The notes beneath the pieces were generated by a model. That model was not told where the DNA came from. It saw nothing but the letters and a program-made list of their open reading frames with translations, and did no database searches. Of a DNA stretch of 64,000 bases, positions 33,991 through 42,284 are shown one piece after another (positions within the stretch are counted from its first letter, which is position 1; the number at the start of each line of letters is the position of its first letter). The DNA lies in assembly GCF_002236105.1 (NCBI RefSeq), contig NZ_NIWU01000006.1, positions 1 through 64,000 on the forward strand, written 5' to 3'. The stretch is from Pseudomonas umsongensis (GTDB lineage: Bacteria > Pseudomonadota > Gammaproteobacteria > Pseudomonadales > Pseudomonadaceae). The position numbers and the translations under genes are program-made.

Positions 33991-36945
33991 ATGAAGCCAT
34001 ACATGTACAAAGGATTGATTCGCGCCATCGGCGCCTTGTTGACTGCTCTGGCCCTCTACAGTCTGCTGGGCTTTCTCATTTTGCCCGGCATCGCGTTGCG
34101 CGTTGCCAACCAGCAACTGGCCAACTACGCCACGACGCCCGCCAAGATCCAACGGATCGAACTCAACCCGTTCAGCCTTGAAGTAACCCTTTGGGGCCTG
34201 AACATTGGCGAGCCCGGCAAGGAGCAGGTCGGCTTCGAGCGCCTGTACGCCAACCTGCAACTCGACAGCCTCTGGACCAAAGCGCTGCACCTGTCGGATA
34301 TCGAGCTGGAAAAATCCAAGACCGAGGTGCTCTTCGGCAAGGACGGCAAGCTCAACCTGATCGGGTTGTTCAAATTGCCGGCCAGCGAGCCGACACCCGT
34401 CGACCCTGACGCCAAGCCATTCCCGCTGCGCATCGACCGAATCAAACTGGTGGATGGATCGCTGCACTTCAAGGATGCACGCCCCAGCGAAGCCATCGAA
34501 TTCCTCTACGACAAGCTCGATTTCGAACTCAAGAACCTCAGCACCCTGCCGGAAGACAGTGCCAACATGACGCTGGTGGCAATTGGTCCCAACGGCGGTC
34601 AGATCGACTGGACCGGCAACTTCAGCCTGATCCCACTCGCCTCCGAAGGTAAGCTGAAAATCACCGACGGCAAGATGAAAGCTTTCTGGCCCTATGTGCG
34701 CGACGCCGTGCCGCTGGACCTCGAAAGCGGCGTAGTCAGCCTCAGTACCGATTACAAACTCAACCTGTCCAAGCAAACCGAACTGCTGCTAAACAATGTC
34801 GCGGTCAGTATCGCCCCCTTCGCGATCAAGGCCCCGGATGGACGGCCGCTGGCGAGACTCGAACGCCTGGACATCAGCGAAACCACTGTCGACCTGGCCA
34901 AGCAACAAGTGGTGGTCGGCAAGATCCGCAGCCACAAGCTGGAAACCTGGGCAGCCCTGGAAGCCGACGGGCAACTCGACTGGCAGAAACTGTTCGCCAG
35001 CCAACCGTCCAAACCAGCGGCCAAGGCCAACGCCGAACCGCCGAGCACCCCGGCGGCGGCCGATTCGCCGAAACCCGAACCCGCGACGCCAGGCAAACCG
35101 TGGCAAGTGCTTCTCAATGATGTGCAATTGCGCGATTACAAAGTGCATCTGGCGGACCGCAAAGCACAACCTGCGGTGGAACTGGAACTGAGCCCGCTGA
35201 ATCTCGACTTACAGAAGTTCGACAGTCTCAATGGCTCGCCCTTCCTCCTCAAGCTCGACACCGGCGTAGGCAAACAGGGCAAGCTCACGGCCGATGGCGA
35301 GGTCAACCTGGCCCCAGTCAGCGCCCGACTCAATGTACAGACCAAGGACATCGACCTGCGCGTCGCCCAGTCCTACATCAGCCCGTTCATTCGCCTGGAA
35401 CTGCGCAGTGGCATGCTCGGCAGCGACCTGGCGGTCAACCTGAAAAGCACCGATCCGCTGGCGCTCAGCGTCACCGGCCGCGCCCAGGTCGATCAATTGC
35501 ATACCCTCGACACCCTGAAAACCCGCGACTTTCTCAAGTGGCAACAATTGGTGGTAGAAGGCCTGAACTACCAACACGGCGACAGCCTGTCGATCGACAA
35601 GATCAATCTGCTGCAACCCTATGCGCGCTTCATGATCAACGATGACCGGACCACCAACATCGATGACCTGCTGATCCCGCAACCGGCCGACGCCGGCGCC
35701 AAGCCCGCCGCCGCCAAACCCACCGCCAGCAAGGACAAGCCCCTGGGCATCCACATCGGCGGCATTGCCATCAACGACGGTTCTGCGAATTTCGCCGACT
35801 TCAGCCTGACCCCGAACTTCGCCACCGCCATTCAGCAGCTCAACGGTTCGATCGGCACCATAGACAGCCGTCAGGCAAAACCGGCCAGTGTTGACATCAA
35901 AGGCAAGGTTGACCGCTATGCACCGGTGACCATCAAAGGCGCGGTCAACCCGTTCGACCCGATGGCCAGCCTCGACATCGCCACCAGCTTCAAACGCGTG
36001 GAACTGACCACATTAACCCCCTACTCCGGCAAGTTCGCCGGTTATCGCATCCGCAAGGGCCGACTCAACCTCGATCTGCATTACGTGATCGTCAAGGGCC
36101 AGCTCAAGGCTGAGAACAAAGTGGTGGTCGAACAGTTGCAACTGGGCGAAAAGGTCGACAGCCCGGACGCCGTGAGCCTGCCATTGAAACTGGCCATCGC
36201 CTTGCTCAAGGATGTCGATGGCAAGATTTCCATTGAACTGCCGGTGAGCGGTGACCTGAACAATCCACAGTTCAGCGTGATGCCGATTGTCTGGCAGACC
36301 CTGCGCAACCTGATCGTCAAGGCCGCGGCCGCGCCGTTCAAACTCATTGGTGGCCTGGTGGCCGGTGGTGGCTCGCAAGACCTGGGCACCGTGGCATTCG
36401 CCCCGGGTTCAAGCGAACTGAACAAGGACGCCGAAGCGGCACTGGTCAAACTGTCCCAAGCCCTGAAGGAACGTCCGGCCCTGCGCCTGGAAATCGAAGG
36501 CACTGCCGCCAAGAGCAGCGACGGCCCGCTGCTCGCCGAGCAACGCCTGGAACGGGAATATCAGTACAACTACTACAAAATGCTCCAGCGCCGTGGCGAC
36601 AAGGTTCCGGCCAAGGCAAATTTGCTGGAGGTACCCGATAGCGAGAAAGGTCCGCTGCTGGAAGGGATCTACCGCACACGCCTGAAGGTCCAGCCACCTG
36701 CTGAATGGAAAGACCTGGGCAAAGAAGAACGCACCGCGAAAATGCGCGAGCAGGTTATCCAGTTCTGGAGTTCCAGCGAAGTGCTGTTGCGTGAGCTGGG
36801 CCAGGAACGCGCCAGCAGCATCAAGGACTATCTGGTCGATAAAGGCCAGCTCGCCGATGACCGTGTGTACTTCATCGATGCCCAGTTGGGCGAAGCGGAA
36901 AAAGACGGCAAGGTCGTTACGCCCCTGCATCTGGACGCCGAATAA
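33991..36945 (+). CDS. DUF748 domain-containing envelope protein (AsmA-like)
   Basis: About 984 residues, with an N-terminal membrane anchor (about residues 10-30) and a large periplasmic region of repeated beta segments (DUF748, related in style to AsmA/TamB-like proteins). A Pro/Ala-rich linker lies near residues 350-370 and a second near 570. The C-terminal portion has GTVAFAPGSSELNKDAEAAL, reminiscent of an OmpA-like motif that binds peptidoglycan. Related large proteins are implicated in lipid transport or envelope assembly, but no function is shown for this one. The start is uncertain: GTG 33958, ATG 33991 and ATG 34003 are all possible, and none has a strong ribosome site. Confidence 0.83.
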   Translation: MKPYMYKGLIRAIGALLTALALYSLLGFLILPGIALRVANQQLANYATTPAKIQRIELNPFSLEVTLWGLNIGEPGKEQVGFERLYANLQLDSLWTKALHLSDIELEKSKTEVLFGKDGKLNLIGLFKLPASEPTPVDPDAKPFPLRIDRIKLVDGSLHFKDARPSEAIEFLYDKLDFELKNLSTLPEDSANMTLVAIGPNGGQIDWTGNFSLIPLASEGKLKITDGKMKAFWPYVRDAVPLDLESGVVSLSTDYKLNLSKQTELLLNNVAVSIAPFAIKAPDGRPLARLERLDISETTVDLAKQQVVVGKIRSHKLETWAALEADGQLDWQKLFASQPSKPAAKANAEPPSTPAAADSPKPEPATPGKPWQVLLNDVQLRDYKVHLADRKAQPAVELELSPLNLDLQKFDSLNGSPFLLKLDTGVGKQGKLTADGEVNLAPVSARLNVQTKDIDLRVAQSYISPFIRLELRSGMLGSDLAVNLKSTDPLALSVTGRAQVDQLHTLDTLKTRDFLKWQQLVVEGLNYQHGDSLSIDKINLLQPYARFMINDDRTTNIDDLLIPQPADAGAKPAAAKPTASKDKPLGIHIGGIAINDGSANFADFSLTPNFATAIQQLNGSIGTIDSRQAKPASVDIKGKVDRYAPVTIKGAVNPFDPMASLDIATSFKRVELTTLTPYSGKFAGYRIRKGRLNLDLHYVIVKGQLKAENKVVVEQLQLGEKVDSPDAVSLPLKLAIALLKDVDGKISIELPVSGDLNNPQFSVMPIVWQTLRNLIVKAAAAPFKLIGGLVAGGGSQDLGTVAFAPGSSELNKDAEAALVKLSQALKERPALRLEIEGTAAKSSDGPLLAEQRLEREYQYNYYKMLQRRGDKVPAKANLLEVPDSEKGPLLEGIYRTRLKVQPPAEWKDLGKEERTAKMREQVIQFWSSSEVLLRELGQERASSIKDYLVDKGQLADDRVYFIDAQLGEAEKDGKVVTPLHLDAE

Positions 36946-36958
36946 CGGCAACAGCAAA

Positions 36959-37028
36959 AGATCGCAGCCTTCGGCAGCTCCTACTGGTCTACACAAACCC
37001 ATGTAGGAGCTGCCGAAGGCTGCGATCT
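36959..37028. repeat. REP doublet (REPIN), family GTAGGAGCTG, inverted arrangement
   Basis: Perfect 26-bp arms 36959-36984 and 37003-37028. Here the GTAGGAGCTG ends face inward and the AGATCGCAG ends face outward, opposite to the doublet at 29742. It follows the DUF748 stop by 13 bp. Confidence 0.88.
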
Positions 37029-37178
37029 CTGCCTTGAATAGAACAGGCCCCGACACGAATGCCAGGGCCTGTAATGGCCACATCCTTGTGGCCGGTCGCA
37101 TGAACTACCAGGTTGCGGCAGACGTATGACTCAGCCCGTCTGCCGCGCCTTCTCCCAGTCCAGGCGAGAAGTCTTGCC

Positions 37179-37532
37179 TTACTCGGCTTTCAGGCCGTCA
37201 GCGGAGACCGCCTTGACGCCTTTGATTTTCTTGGTGATCGCCACGGCGGTGGCTTTCTGTGCATCCGTTACAGCAACGGTGGACGACAGGGACACAACAC
37301 CTTTGTTGGTTTCCACTTTGATATCGGTACCTGGAATCCCTTTTTCGGTGACCAGGTCTGATTTGACTTTGGTAGTGATCCAGGTATCGGAAACATCCTC
37401 TTTCGCTTCGGTCATTTCACCGGCGGCCAGCATAATCGGGCCTTGTGTGGCCTGAGCCTGGGCAAATGCAGCGTTGGCCATGGTCAGGGTCAGCGCGGTA
37501 GCAGTAGCGGCAGCAATAGCGAACTTCTTCAT
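37179..37532 (-). CDS. BON domain-containing periplasmic protein
   Basis: A 117-residue secreted protein. The signal peptide ends at ANAAFA (about residue 24). A single BON domain fills residues about 47-115, seen as DTWITTKVKSDLVTEKGI and the glycine-containing VETNKGVVSLSSTV. BON domains bind phospholipid or envelope surfaces, as in OsmY, which has two. It is preceded by AGGAG. A sigma-54-like sequence lies 66-82 bp upstream. Expression under osmotic or stationary stress is plausible from the family only. Confidence 0.88.
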   Translation of the reverse strand: MKKFAIAAATATALTLTMANAAFAQAQATQGPIMLAAGEMTEAKEDVSDTWITTKVKSDLVTEKGIPGTDIKVETNKGVVSLSSTVAVTDAQKATAVAITKKIKGVKAVSADGLKAE

Positions 37533-37597
37533 ACGAGTAACTCCTGTTTTTCTGGAAAGTCTGCTGGTTAGCGTGTCAGCAGGGTTACCAGAGATAT

Positions 37598-37614
37598 TGC
37601 GAACGCTGTGCCAA
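37598..37614 (-). promoter_or_regulatory. Candidate sigma-54 promoter upstream of the BON gene
   Basis: Minus strand TTGGCACAGCGTTCGCA has GG and GC 10 bp apart, with a near-perfect -24 element and one mismatch in the -12 TTGC. It lies 66 bp before the ATG. No enhancer-binding site could be assigned. The rest of the 311-bp gap (37533-37843) is AT-rich, with the pilA terminator at its far end. Confidence 0.5.
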
Positions 37615-37793
37615 CTTTGAAACAGACAACAATTACTTATAAATCAATTGCTTATAAAAACAGTCATTTTTCACAATCATGCAAAATGCATGAGTTGGAA
37701 ATTATCTACATGCAAGTTGCGGGTTTTGAAGAAGGCCTAAGGCCATGAATTTTTGGAAGTTTTCTCAATTACTCGAAATTTCTGAACGGCGAG

Positions 37794-37823
37794 CAAAAAA
37801 ATACCCCGCACTGAGCGGGGTAT
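37794..37823 (-). terminator. Rho-independent terminator after pilA
   Basis: Minus-strand stem ATACCCCGC/GCGGGGTAT with a 5-nt loop and a T-run of seven (the A residues 37795-37801), 20 nt after the pilA stop. Confidence 0.9.
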
Positions 37824-37843
37824 CGGGGCAACAAGCGTATGGG

Positions 37844-38263
37844 TCAGGCCTTTGGCTCAACGCCCTTGCAGCCTTTCGGCGCGTACTCCTGTTCGACACC
37901 GGTGGTGCACGTCCAGCCATTCAACGAGCGGGTCAAGGTAATGGTTTTATTCAACACCTGCGCCGGAGCATTGAGGATTGTGCAACCAATCGTGCCCGTA
38001 CCTTCTGCTGCTTTGCCCACGGCGGTCGTGGCGCAGTTGGACGTGGTGGCGGAGCCGCCCACCTGTGTCAGGTCCGGGTCTGTCCCTTGGTTCATCAGGT
38101 CTTCAAACGCCACCTTCAATGCTGAAATCTCGGCAAGACCTGCCGTGACCTTGGCCCGCGCCTGGTACTTGGAGTAAGCAGGGATCGCAAACGTCGCCAG
38201 GATCCCGATGATCGCCACGACTATCAGCAACTCGATCAGGGTAAAGCCTTTTTGATTATTCAA
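37844..38263 (-). CDS. pilA: Type IV major pilin-like protein PilA
   Basis: A 139-residue type IVa prepilin. After a six-residue leader the processing site G^FTLIELLIVVAIIGILA is typical, with glutamate 5 of the mature protein present. This would be cut and N-methylated by PilD encoded nearby. Four cysteines occur in the mature protein, the last two probably forming the C-terminal disulfide loop. The start is TTG at 38263, 6 nt after GGAGG. An open frame continues 44 codons upstream without pilin features. The gene diverges from the pilB relic and pilC. Confidence 0.92.
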   Translation of the reverse strand: MNNQKGFTLIELLIVVAIIGILATFAIPAYSKYQARAKVTAGLAEISALKVAFEDLMNQGTDPDLTQVGGSATTSNCATTAVGKAAEGTGTIGCTILNAPAQVLNKTITLTRSLNGWTCTTGVEQEYAPKGCKGVEPKA

Positions 38264-38311
38264 TGACAGCCTCCGTGCATGAGTCGAAATCTCATGATCT
38301 GCACCTGCTGC

Positions 38312-38328
38312 AGCACAGCCCATGCCAA
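38312..38328 (-). promoter_or_regulatory. Candidate sigma-54 (PilR-type) promoter of pilA
   Basis: Minus strand TTGGCATGGGCTGTGCT has GG (38326-38325) and GC (38314-38313) 10 bp apart. The predicted start, near 38301, leaves a leader of about 38 nt. pilA of P. aeruginosa is transcribed from a sigma-54 promoter by PilR, which supports the reading. Confidence 0.65.
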
Positions 38329-38477
38329 GCCCGGCGTGCCCTATTCCGGGGTCCAATCGTTGCCACGAAGCCCTTCCTAGCCCCAGAAAACGCACTATCT
38401 GACACTTTTTGTCACCTCAAGACCGCAGGTTTTGTTCCCCCGCTTGACTAGGCTATAAGTCTTCAATTGCTTGCGCC

Positions 38478-38573
38478 CGGAACCCCGAGGAACGCATCGG
38501 CACATTCACGATCTATGAGGCGGTCGATTGCAATCAATGCAACGGCGGTTATAACCGGGTCAGCAAGGACTGA
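38478..38573 (+). pseudogene. pilB: pilB relic: C-terminal fragment with an in-frame internal deletion
   Basis: Directly before pilC, one frame reads ...PEERIGTFTIYEAVDCNQCN, then GGYNRVSKD and a stop at 38571-38573. The first part matches the tetracysteine zinc region of the pilus-assembly ATPase PilB (IG.F..YE...C..C.GGY), and NRVSKD matches the last six residues of PilB (NRVTKD/E). The approximately 55 residues normally between them are missing, as is everything upstream, including the ATPase core. Intact PilB is about 566 residues and sits exactly here in P. aeruginosa. The rest of the 312-bp pilA-pilC gap (38264-38477) holds the pilA promoter. Confidence 0.8.
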
Positions 38574-38575
38574 AC

Positions 38576-39793
38576 ATGGCAGTCAAGGCAGCAAGAACCA
38601 GTGTGTACACCTGGGAAGGCACAGACAGGAAAGGTACGAAGGTGACGGGCGAATTGAGCGCCCAGAACCCGGCAATGATCAGGACGAAATTGCGCAAGCA
38701 GGGCATCAACCCCGGCAAGGTGCGCAGGAAAACCACGTCGATTTTCAATCTGGGCAAACGTATCAAGGCCCAGGACATCGCCCTTTTCACCCGGCAAATG
38801 GCAACCATGATGAAAGCCGGCGTGCCGTTGTTGCTGTCTTTCGACATCATCGGTGAAGGCTTCGATAACCCGGCCATGCGCAAGCTCGTTGATGAGGTGA
38901 AACAGGAAGTGGCGGCGGGCAATAGCTTCGCCACCGCCCTGCGTAAAAAACCGCAATATTTCGATGAGTTGTACTGCAACCTGGTAGACGCCGGGGAGCA
39001 GGCTGGCGCGCTGGACACGCTGCTGGAACGGGTGGCGACCTACAAGGAGAAAAGCGAAAGTCTCAAGGCGAAAATCAGGAAAGCCATGACCTACCCGCTG
39101 ATCGTGGTGTGTGTTGCGATCATCGTGACTGGCATCCTGCTGGTCGAGGTGGTGCCGCAATTCGAATCGGTGTTCAAGGGCTTTGGCGCTCAATTGCCGT
39201 CCTTTACCTTGATGGTCATCGACCTGTCGCAATTCATGCAAGCATGGTGGTGGATGCTGCTGGGCGTACTGGTCACGGCTGCTTTCGCTGTACGCCATGC
39301 CCTGAAAACCTCGCAAGGTTTTCGTGACCGAATGGACACCTGGCTGCTGAAACTGCCGCTGGTGGGGACCTTGATGTACAAGTCCGCCGTGGCCCGTTTC
39401 GCCCGCACGCTGTCGACGACCTTCGCCGCTGGCGTGCCGCTGGTCGAGGCCTTGGAATCGGTGGCCGGCGCCACCGGCAACATCGTGTTCAAACGCGCGG
39501 TGTTGCGCATCCGACAGGACGTTGCGACGGGTATGCAGCTGAATTTTTCCATGCGCACTTCCGGTATTTTCCCGAATATGGCCATTCAGATGACCGCCAT
39601 AGGCGAGGAGTCGGGCGCACTCGACGACATGCTCGACAAGGTGGCAGGTTTCTACGAAGACGAGGTCGACAATATGGTCGACTCCCTCACCACCCTGATG
39701 GAACCGTTCATCATGGTGGTGCTGGGTGTTATTGTCGGCGGCCTGGTGGTCGCAATGTACCTGCCCATCTTCCAACTCGGCTCAGCGATCTGA
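38576..39793 (+). CDS. pilC: Type IV pilus inner-membrane platform protein PilC
   Basis: A 405-residue GspF/PilC family protein that forms the inner-membrane platform on which pilin subunits are added. Two GspF domains are visible: ALFTRQMATMMKAGVPLLLS near residue 62 and RFARTLSTTFAAGVPLVEAL near residue 265, each followed by membrane segments (about residues 170-195, 220-240 and 375-400). It begins 2 bp after the stop of the pilB relic. It appears intact although its partner ATPase gene is destroyed here, so function would need another ATPase elsewhere. Confidence 0.95.
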   Translation: MAVKAARTSVYTWEGTDRKGTKVTGELSAQNPAMIRTKLRKQGINPGKVRRKTTSIFNLGKRIKAQDIALFTRQMATMMKAGVPLLLSFDIIGEGFDNPAMRKLVDEVKQEVAAGNSFATALRKKPQYFDELYCNLVDAGEQAGALDTLLERVATYKEKSESLKAKIRKAMTYPLIVVCVAIIVTGILLVEVVPQFESVFKGFGAQLPSFTLMVIDLSQFMQAWWWMLLGVLVTAAFAVRHALKTSQGFRDRMDTWLLKLPLVGTLMYKSAVARFARTLSTTFAAGVPLVEALESVAGATGNIVFKRAVLRIRQDVATGMQLNFSMRTSGIFPNMAIQMTAIGEESGALDDMLDKVAGFYEDEVDNMVDSLTTLMEPFIMVVLGVIVGGLVVAMYLPIFQLGSAI

Positions 39794-39794
39794 C

Positions 39795-40667
39795 ATGCCC
39801 TTGAACGATATGCTTACCCACTACCCACTGGCTTTCGTCGTCATCGCCGGGGTGGTCGGCCTGCTGGTCGGCAGCTTCCTCAACGTACTGGTGTGGCGCC
39901 TGCCGAAGATGCTTGAGCGCGAGTGGCGCGTGCAGGCCCATGAGATCCTCGGGCTGCCCGGCGAAACGTCGCTGCCGACTTTCAATTTGATGCTGCCGCA
40001 TTCCCAGTGCCCACATTGCGGCCACCGGATTCGCGCCTGGGAAAACATTCCAGTGTTCAGCTTCATGTTCCTGCGCGGGCGCTGTTCCGCCTGCGCAACG
40101 CCGATCAGCAAACGCTATCCATTGACTGAGCTGGCCTGCGCCCTCCTGTCGGCGTTCATTGCCTGGCACTTCGGCTTCGGCTGGCAAGCCGGCATGGCAA
40201 TGCTCCTGACCTGGGGCTTGCTGGCCATGAGCCTGATCGACGCCGAGCATCAACTATTGCCCGATGTACTGGTGCTACCGCTGATGTGGCTGGGGCTGAT
40301 CGTCAACAGCCTCGATCTGTTCGTCCCATTGCCTGAAGCGTTATGGGGTGCAATTGCCGGCTACATGGCGCTGTGGACGGTGTTCTGGGTGTTCAAGCTG
40401 ATCACCGGCAAGGACGGCATGGGGCATGGGGATTTCAAGCTGCTGGCGATGTTTGGCGCCTGGGGCGGTTGGCAGATCCTGCCGCTGACGATCGTCTTGT
40501 CATCCCTGGCGGGTGCGATCATCGGCGCGATTTACCTGCGCCTTCGCAAGGCACAAACAGCGACGCCTATCCCTTTTGGCCCCTATCTGGCCATTGCCGG
40601 CTGGATTGCCTTGCTCTGGGGTGGTCAAATAACCGCCTTCTATTGGCAGTTTGTCGGTCTGAAATGA
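39795..40667 (+). CDS. pilD: Prepilin peptidase / N-methyltransferase PilD
   Basis: A 290-residue inner-membrane aspartic protease that cuts and N-methylates type IV prepilins and type II secretion pseudopilins. The cytoplasmic zinc-type tetracysteine loop is CPHC...CSAC (near residues 72-100). The catalytic aspartates are in LIDAEHQLLPD (about residue 150) and GHGDFKLL (about residue 214). It starts 1 bp after pilC and overlaps coaE by 4 bp. Its broader role in secretion explains why it would be retained even if pili were lost. Confidence 0.96.
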   Translation: MPLNDMLTHYPLAFVVIAGVVGLLVGSFLNVLVWRLPKMLEREWRVQAHEILGLPGETSLPTFNLMLPHSQCPHCGHRIRAWENIPVFSFMFLRGRCSACATPISKRYPLTELACALLSAFIAWHFGFGWQAGMAMLLTWGLLAMSLIDAEHQLLPDVLVLPLMWLGLIVNSLDLFVPLPEALWGAIAGYMALWTVFWVFKLITGKDGMGHGDFKLLAMFGAWGGWQILPLTIVLSSLAGAIIGAIYLRLRKAQTATPIPFGPYLAIAGWIALLWGGQITAFYWQFVGLK

Positions 40668-41287
40668 ATAACCCTGTGGAAAAACCCTGGATTCTCGGCT
40701 TGACCGGCGGCATTGGCAGCGGCAAAAGTGCGGCGGCCCAACATTTCATCGACCTGGGCGTGCATGCGGTCGATGCCGATCATGCCGCTCGCTGGGTGGT
40801 GGAACCCGGTCGGCCGGCGCTGGCAAAGATTGCCGAACACTTCGGTCCGGGGGTGTTGCAAGCCGATGGGCAACTGGACCGCGCCGCGTTGCGTAAACTG
40901 ATCTTCGAAGTACCGGAGCAACGCCTCTGGCTGGAAGCCTTGCTGCATCCGCTGATCGCCGAAGAGATTGCCCATCACCTGGCGCTGGCAAAATCACCTT
41001 ACGCGATCCTGGTTTCGCCACTGCTGATTGAATCCGGCCAGTACGCCATGACCCAACGGGTCCTGGTGATCGATGCCCCCGAACAGCTGCAGATCGAACG
41101 CACCCTGCGGCGTGACCAGACCAGCGAACAGCAGGTCCAGGCGATCCTCAAGGCCCAGTCCAGCCGTCAGGAGCGCCTAAGCCATGCCGACGACGTAGTG
41201 GTCAACGACCGCGACCTCGCCTGGCTGCACAGCGAGGTCGAACGCCTGCATCACTTTTACCTTACTTTGCGTGGAGGCCAGTCATGA
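40664..41287 (+). CDS. coaE: Dephospho-CoA kinase
   Basis: A 207-residue P-loop kinase for the last step of coenzyme A synthesis. Walker A is GLTGGIGSGKS at residues 12-22, followed by DADHAARWVVEPG. The open frame begins far upstream inside pilD, but the ATG at 40664 overlaps the pilD stop (ATGA) and starts the family match. It forms the chain pilC-pilD-coaE-yacG, common in gammaproteobacteria. Confidence 0.96.
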   Translation: MNNPVEKPWILGLTGGIGSGKSAAAQHFIDLGVHAVDADHAARWVVEPGRPALAKIAEHFGPGVLQADGQLDRAALRKLIFEVPEQRLWLEALLHPLIAEEIAHHLALAKSPYAILVSPLLIESGQYAMTQRVLVIDAPEQLQIERTLRRDQTSEQQVQAILKAQSSRQERLSHADDVVVNDRDLAWLHSEVERLHHFYLTLRGGQS

Positions 41288-41484
41288 GCCAGATTTCAAC
41301 CGTCGAATGCCCAACCTGTGGTGCCCCTGTCGAATGGAGCCCCGAGAGCAAATTCCGGCCGTTCTGCTCGGACCGGTGCAAGCTGATCGACCTGGGCGCC
41401 TGGGCGTCGGAAGAGCACAAGATTCCAGTGGCCCCGGATGCCGAGGACGAAATGTTCAGCGGCGATTTCGACCCGCGCCACTGA
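41284..41484 (+). CDS. yacG: DNA gyrase inhibitor / zinc-binding protein YacG
   Basis: A 66-residue zinc-finger protein. The four cysteines are in CPTCGAPVEW and FCSDRCKLIDLGAW, the YacG pattern. E. coli YacG binds GyrB and inhibits gyrase. The start overlaps the coaE stop by 4 bp. Acidic C-terminal tail is normal. It is the last gene of the pilCD-coaE-yacG run. Confidence 0.95.
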   Translation: MSQISTVECPTCGAPVEWSPESKFRPFCSDRCKLIDLGAWASEEHKIPVAPDAEDEMFSGDFDPRH

Positions 41485-41702
41485 TCCGGATCATCAGGGG
41501 CCTGGCCTGTGCCAGGGAGTGAGCCAGGCCTTGACTTTTAGAGCTTGCGCCCCGAAATCCGGCTTATTAGCGAATGCTATACTTCTCTCGAATTGTATGA
41601 ATGTGCAACGTTCCCCACGGGTACCGTTACCGACGGCAAAATCTCGGTTATTGGCTGCAGGACAAAGGAGGTTCACCGCCAACACGAGATGGGAGGTGTG
41701 GC

Positions 41703-42263
41703 ATGAATCGACACTATTACATCAGTGACAATCTCGACGATCTTGAAGCCGTTGAAAATGAGCTGGAAGCCAGCGGCATCAATTCCGAACAAATTCATGT
41801 GCTCAGTGAACAGGTTGCTGATGTTGAACAACATCACCTCCACGAAATCAGCTCGTTAATGGAACAGGACGCCGTTCACTCTGGTGAGATTGGTGCGGTG
41901 GTCGGTATCCCACTCGCAGCAGTGGTCCTGGGTGGCGCCTATTGGATGGGCTGGACCGAATCCGCCGCAGGCTGGACACCCTTCGTCTTCCTTGCCGTGG
42001 TTGTTTTGGGCTTCTGCATCTGGGAAGGCGGCTTCTTTGGATTCCAGGTGCCGAACTCTCACTTCCGCAATTTCAAGCAGGCGGTGCATGAGGGCAAGCA
42101 CATCTTCTTCGTGGATGTTGAGCCGAATCAGGAAACGGTACTGGACCAGGTCATCGGACATCATCCCATGCTGGAAATCGCTGGCACGGGAGCGGCAGCA
42201 CCCCACTGGACAGTAGCCTGGCAGCACAAATGGCATCAGTTCAAGCGAGTGATATCAGGTTAA
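41703..42263 (+). CDS. Conserved membrane protein of unknown function
   Basis: A 186-residue protein that I cannot assign to a characterised family. The N-terminal 60 residues are a small alpha/beta-type domain (YYISDNLDDLEAVENELEAS, with a later HVLSEQ strand), similar in style to DUF1269-like or heat-induced stress proteins. Two hydrophobic segments follow (about residues 64-80 and 91-110), separated by WMGWTES. A C-terminal soluble part repeats the alpha/beta style (HIFFVDVEPNQETVLDQV). GGGAGG precedes the ATG at 41703. Convergent with the coxMNOP-type cluster. Confidence 0.75.
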   Translation: MNRHYYISDNLDDLEAVENELEASGINSEQIHVLSEQVADVEQHHLHEISSLMEQDAVHSGEIGAVVGIPLAAVVLGGAYWMGWTESAAGWTPFVFLAVVVLGFCIWEGGFFGFQVPNSHFRNFKQAVHEGKHIFFVDVEPNQETVLDQVIGHHPMLEIAGTGAAAPHWTVAWQHKWHQFKRVISG

Positions 42264-42284
42264 CTGCCGAAGACTGATGGCCGC

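Noticed and set aside
38264..38395. A 44-codon N-terminal extension of pilA
   Set aside because: Type IV prepilins have very short leaders, and the TTG at 38263 has a perfect Shine-Dalgarno. The extension covers the sigma-54 promoter.
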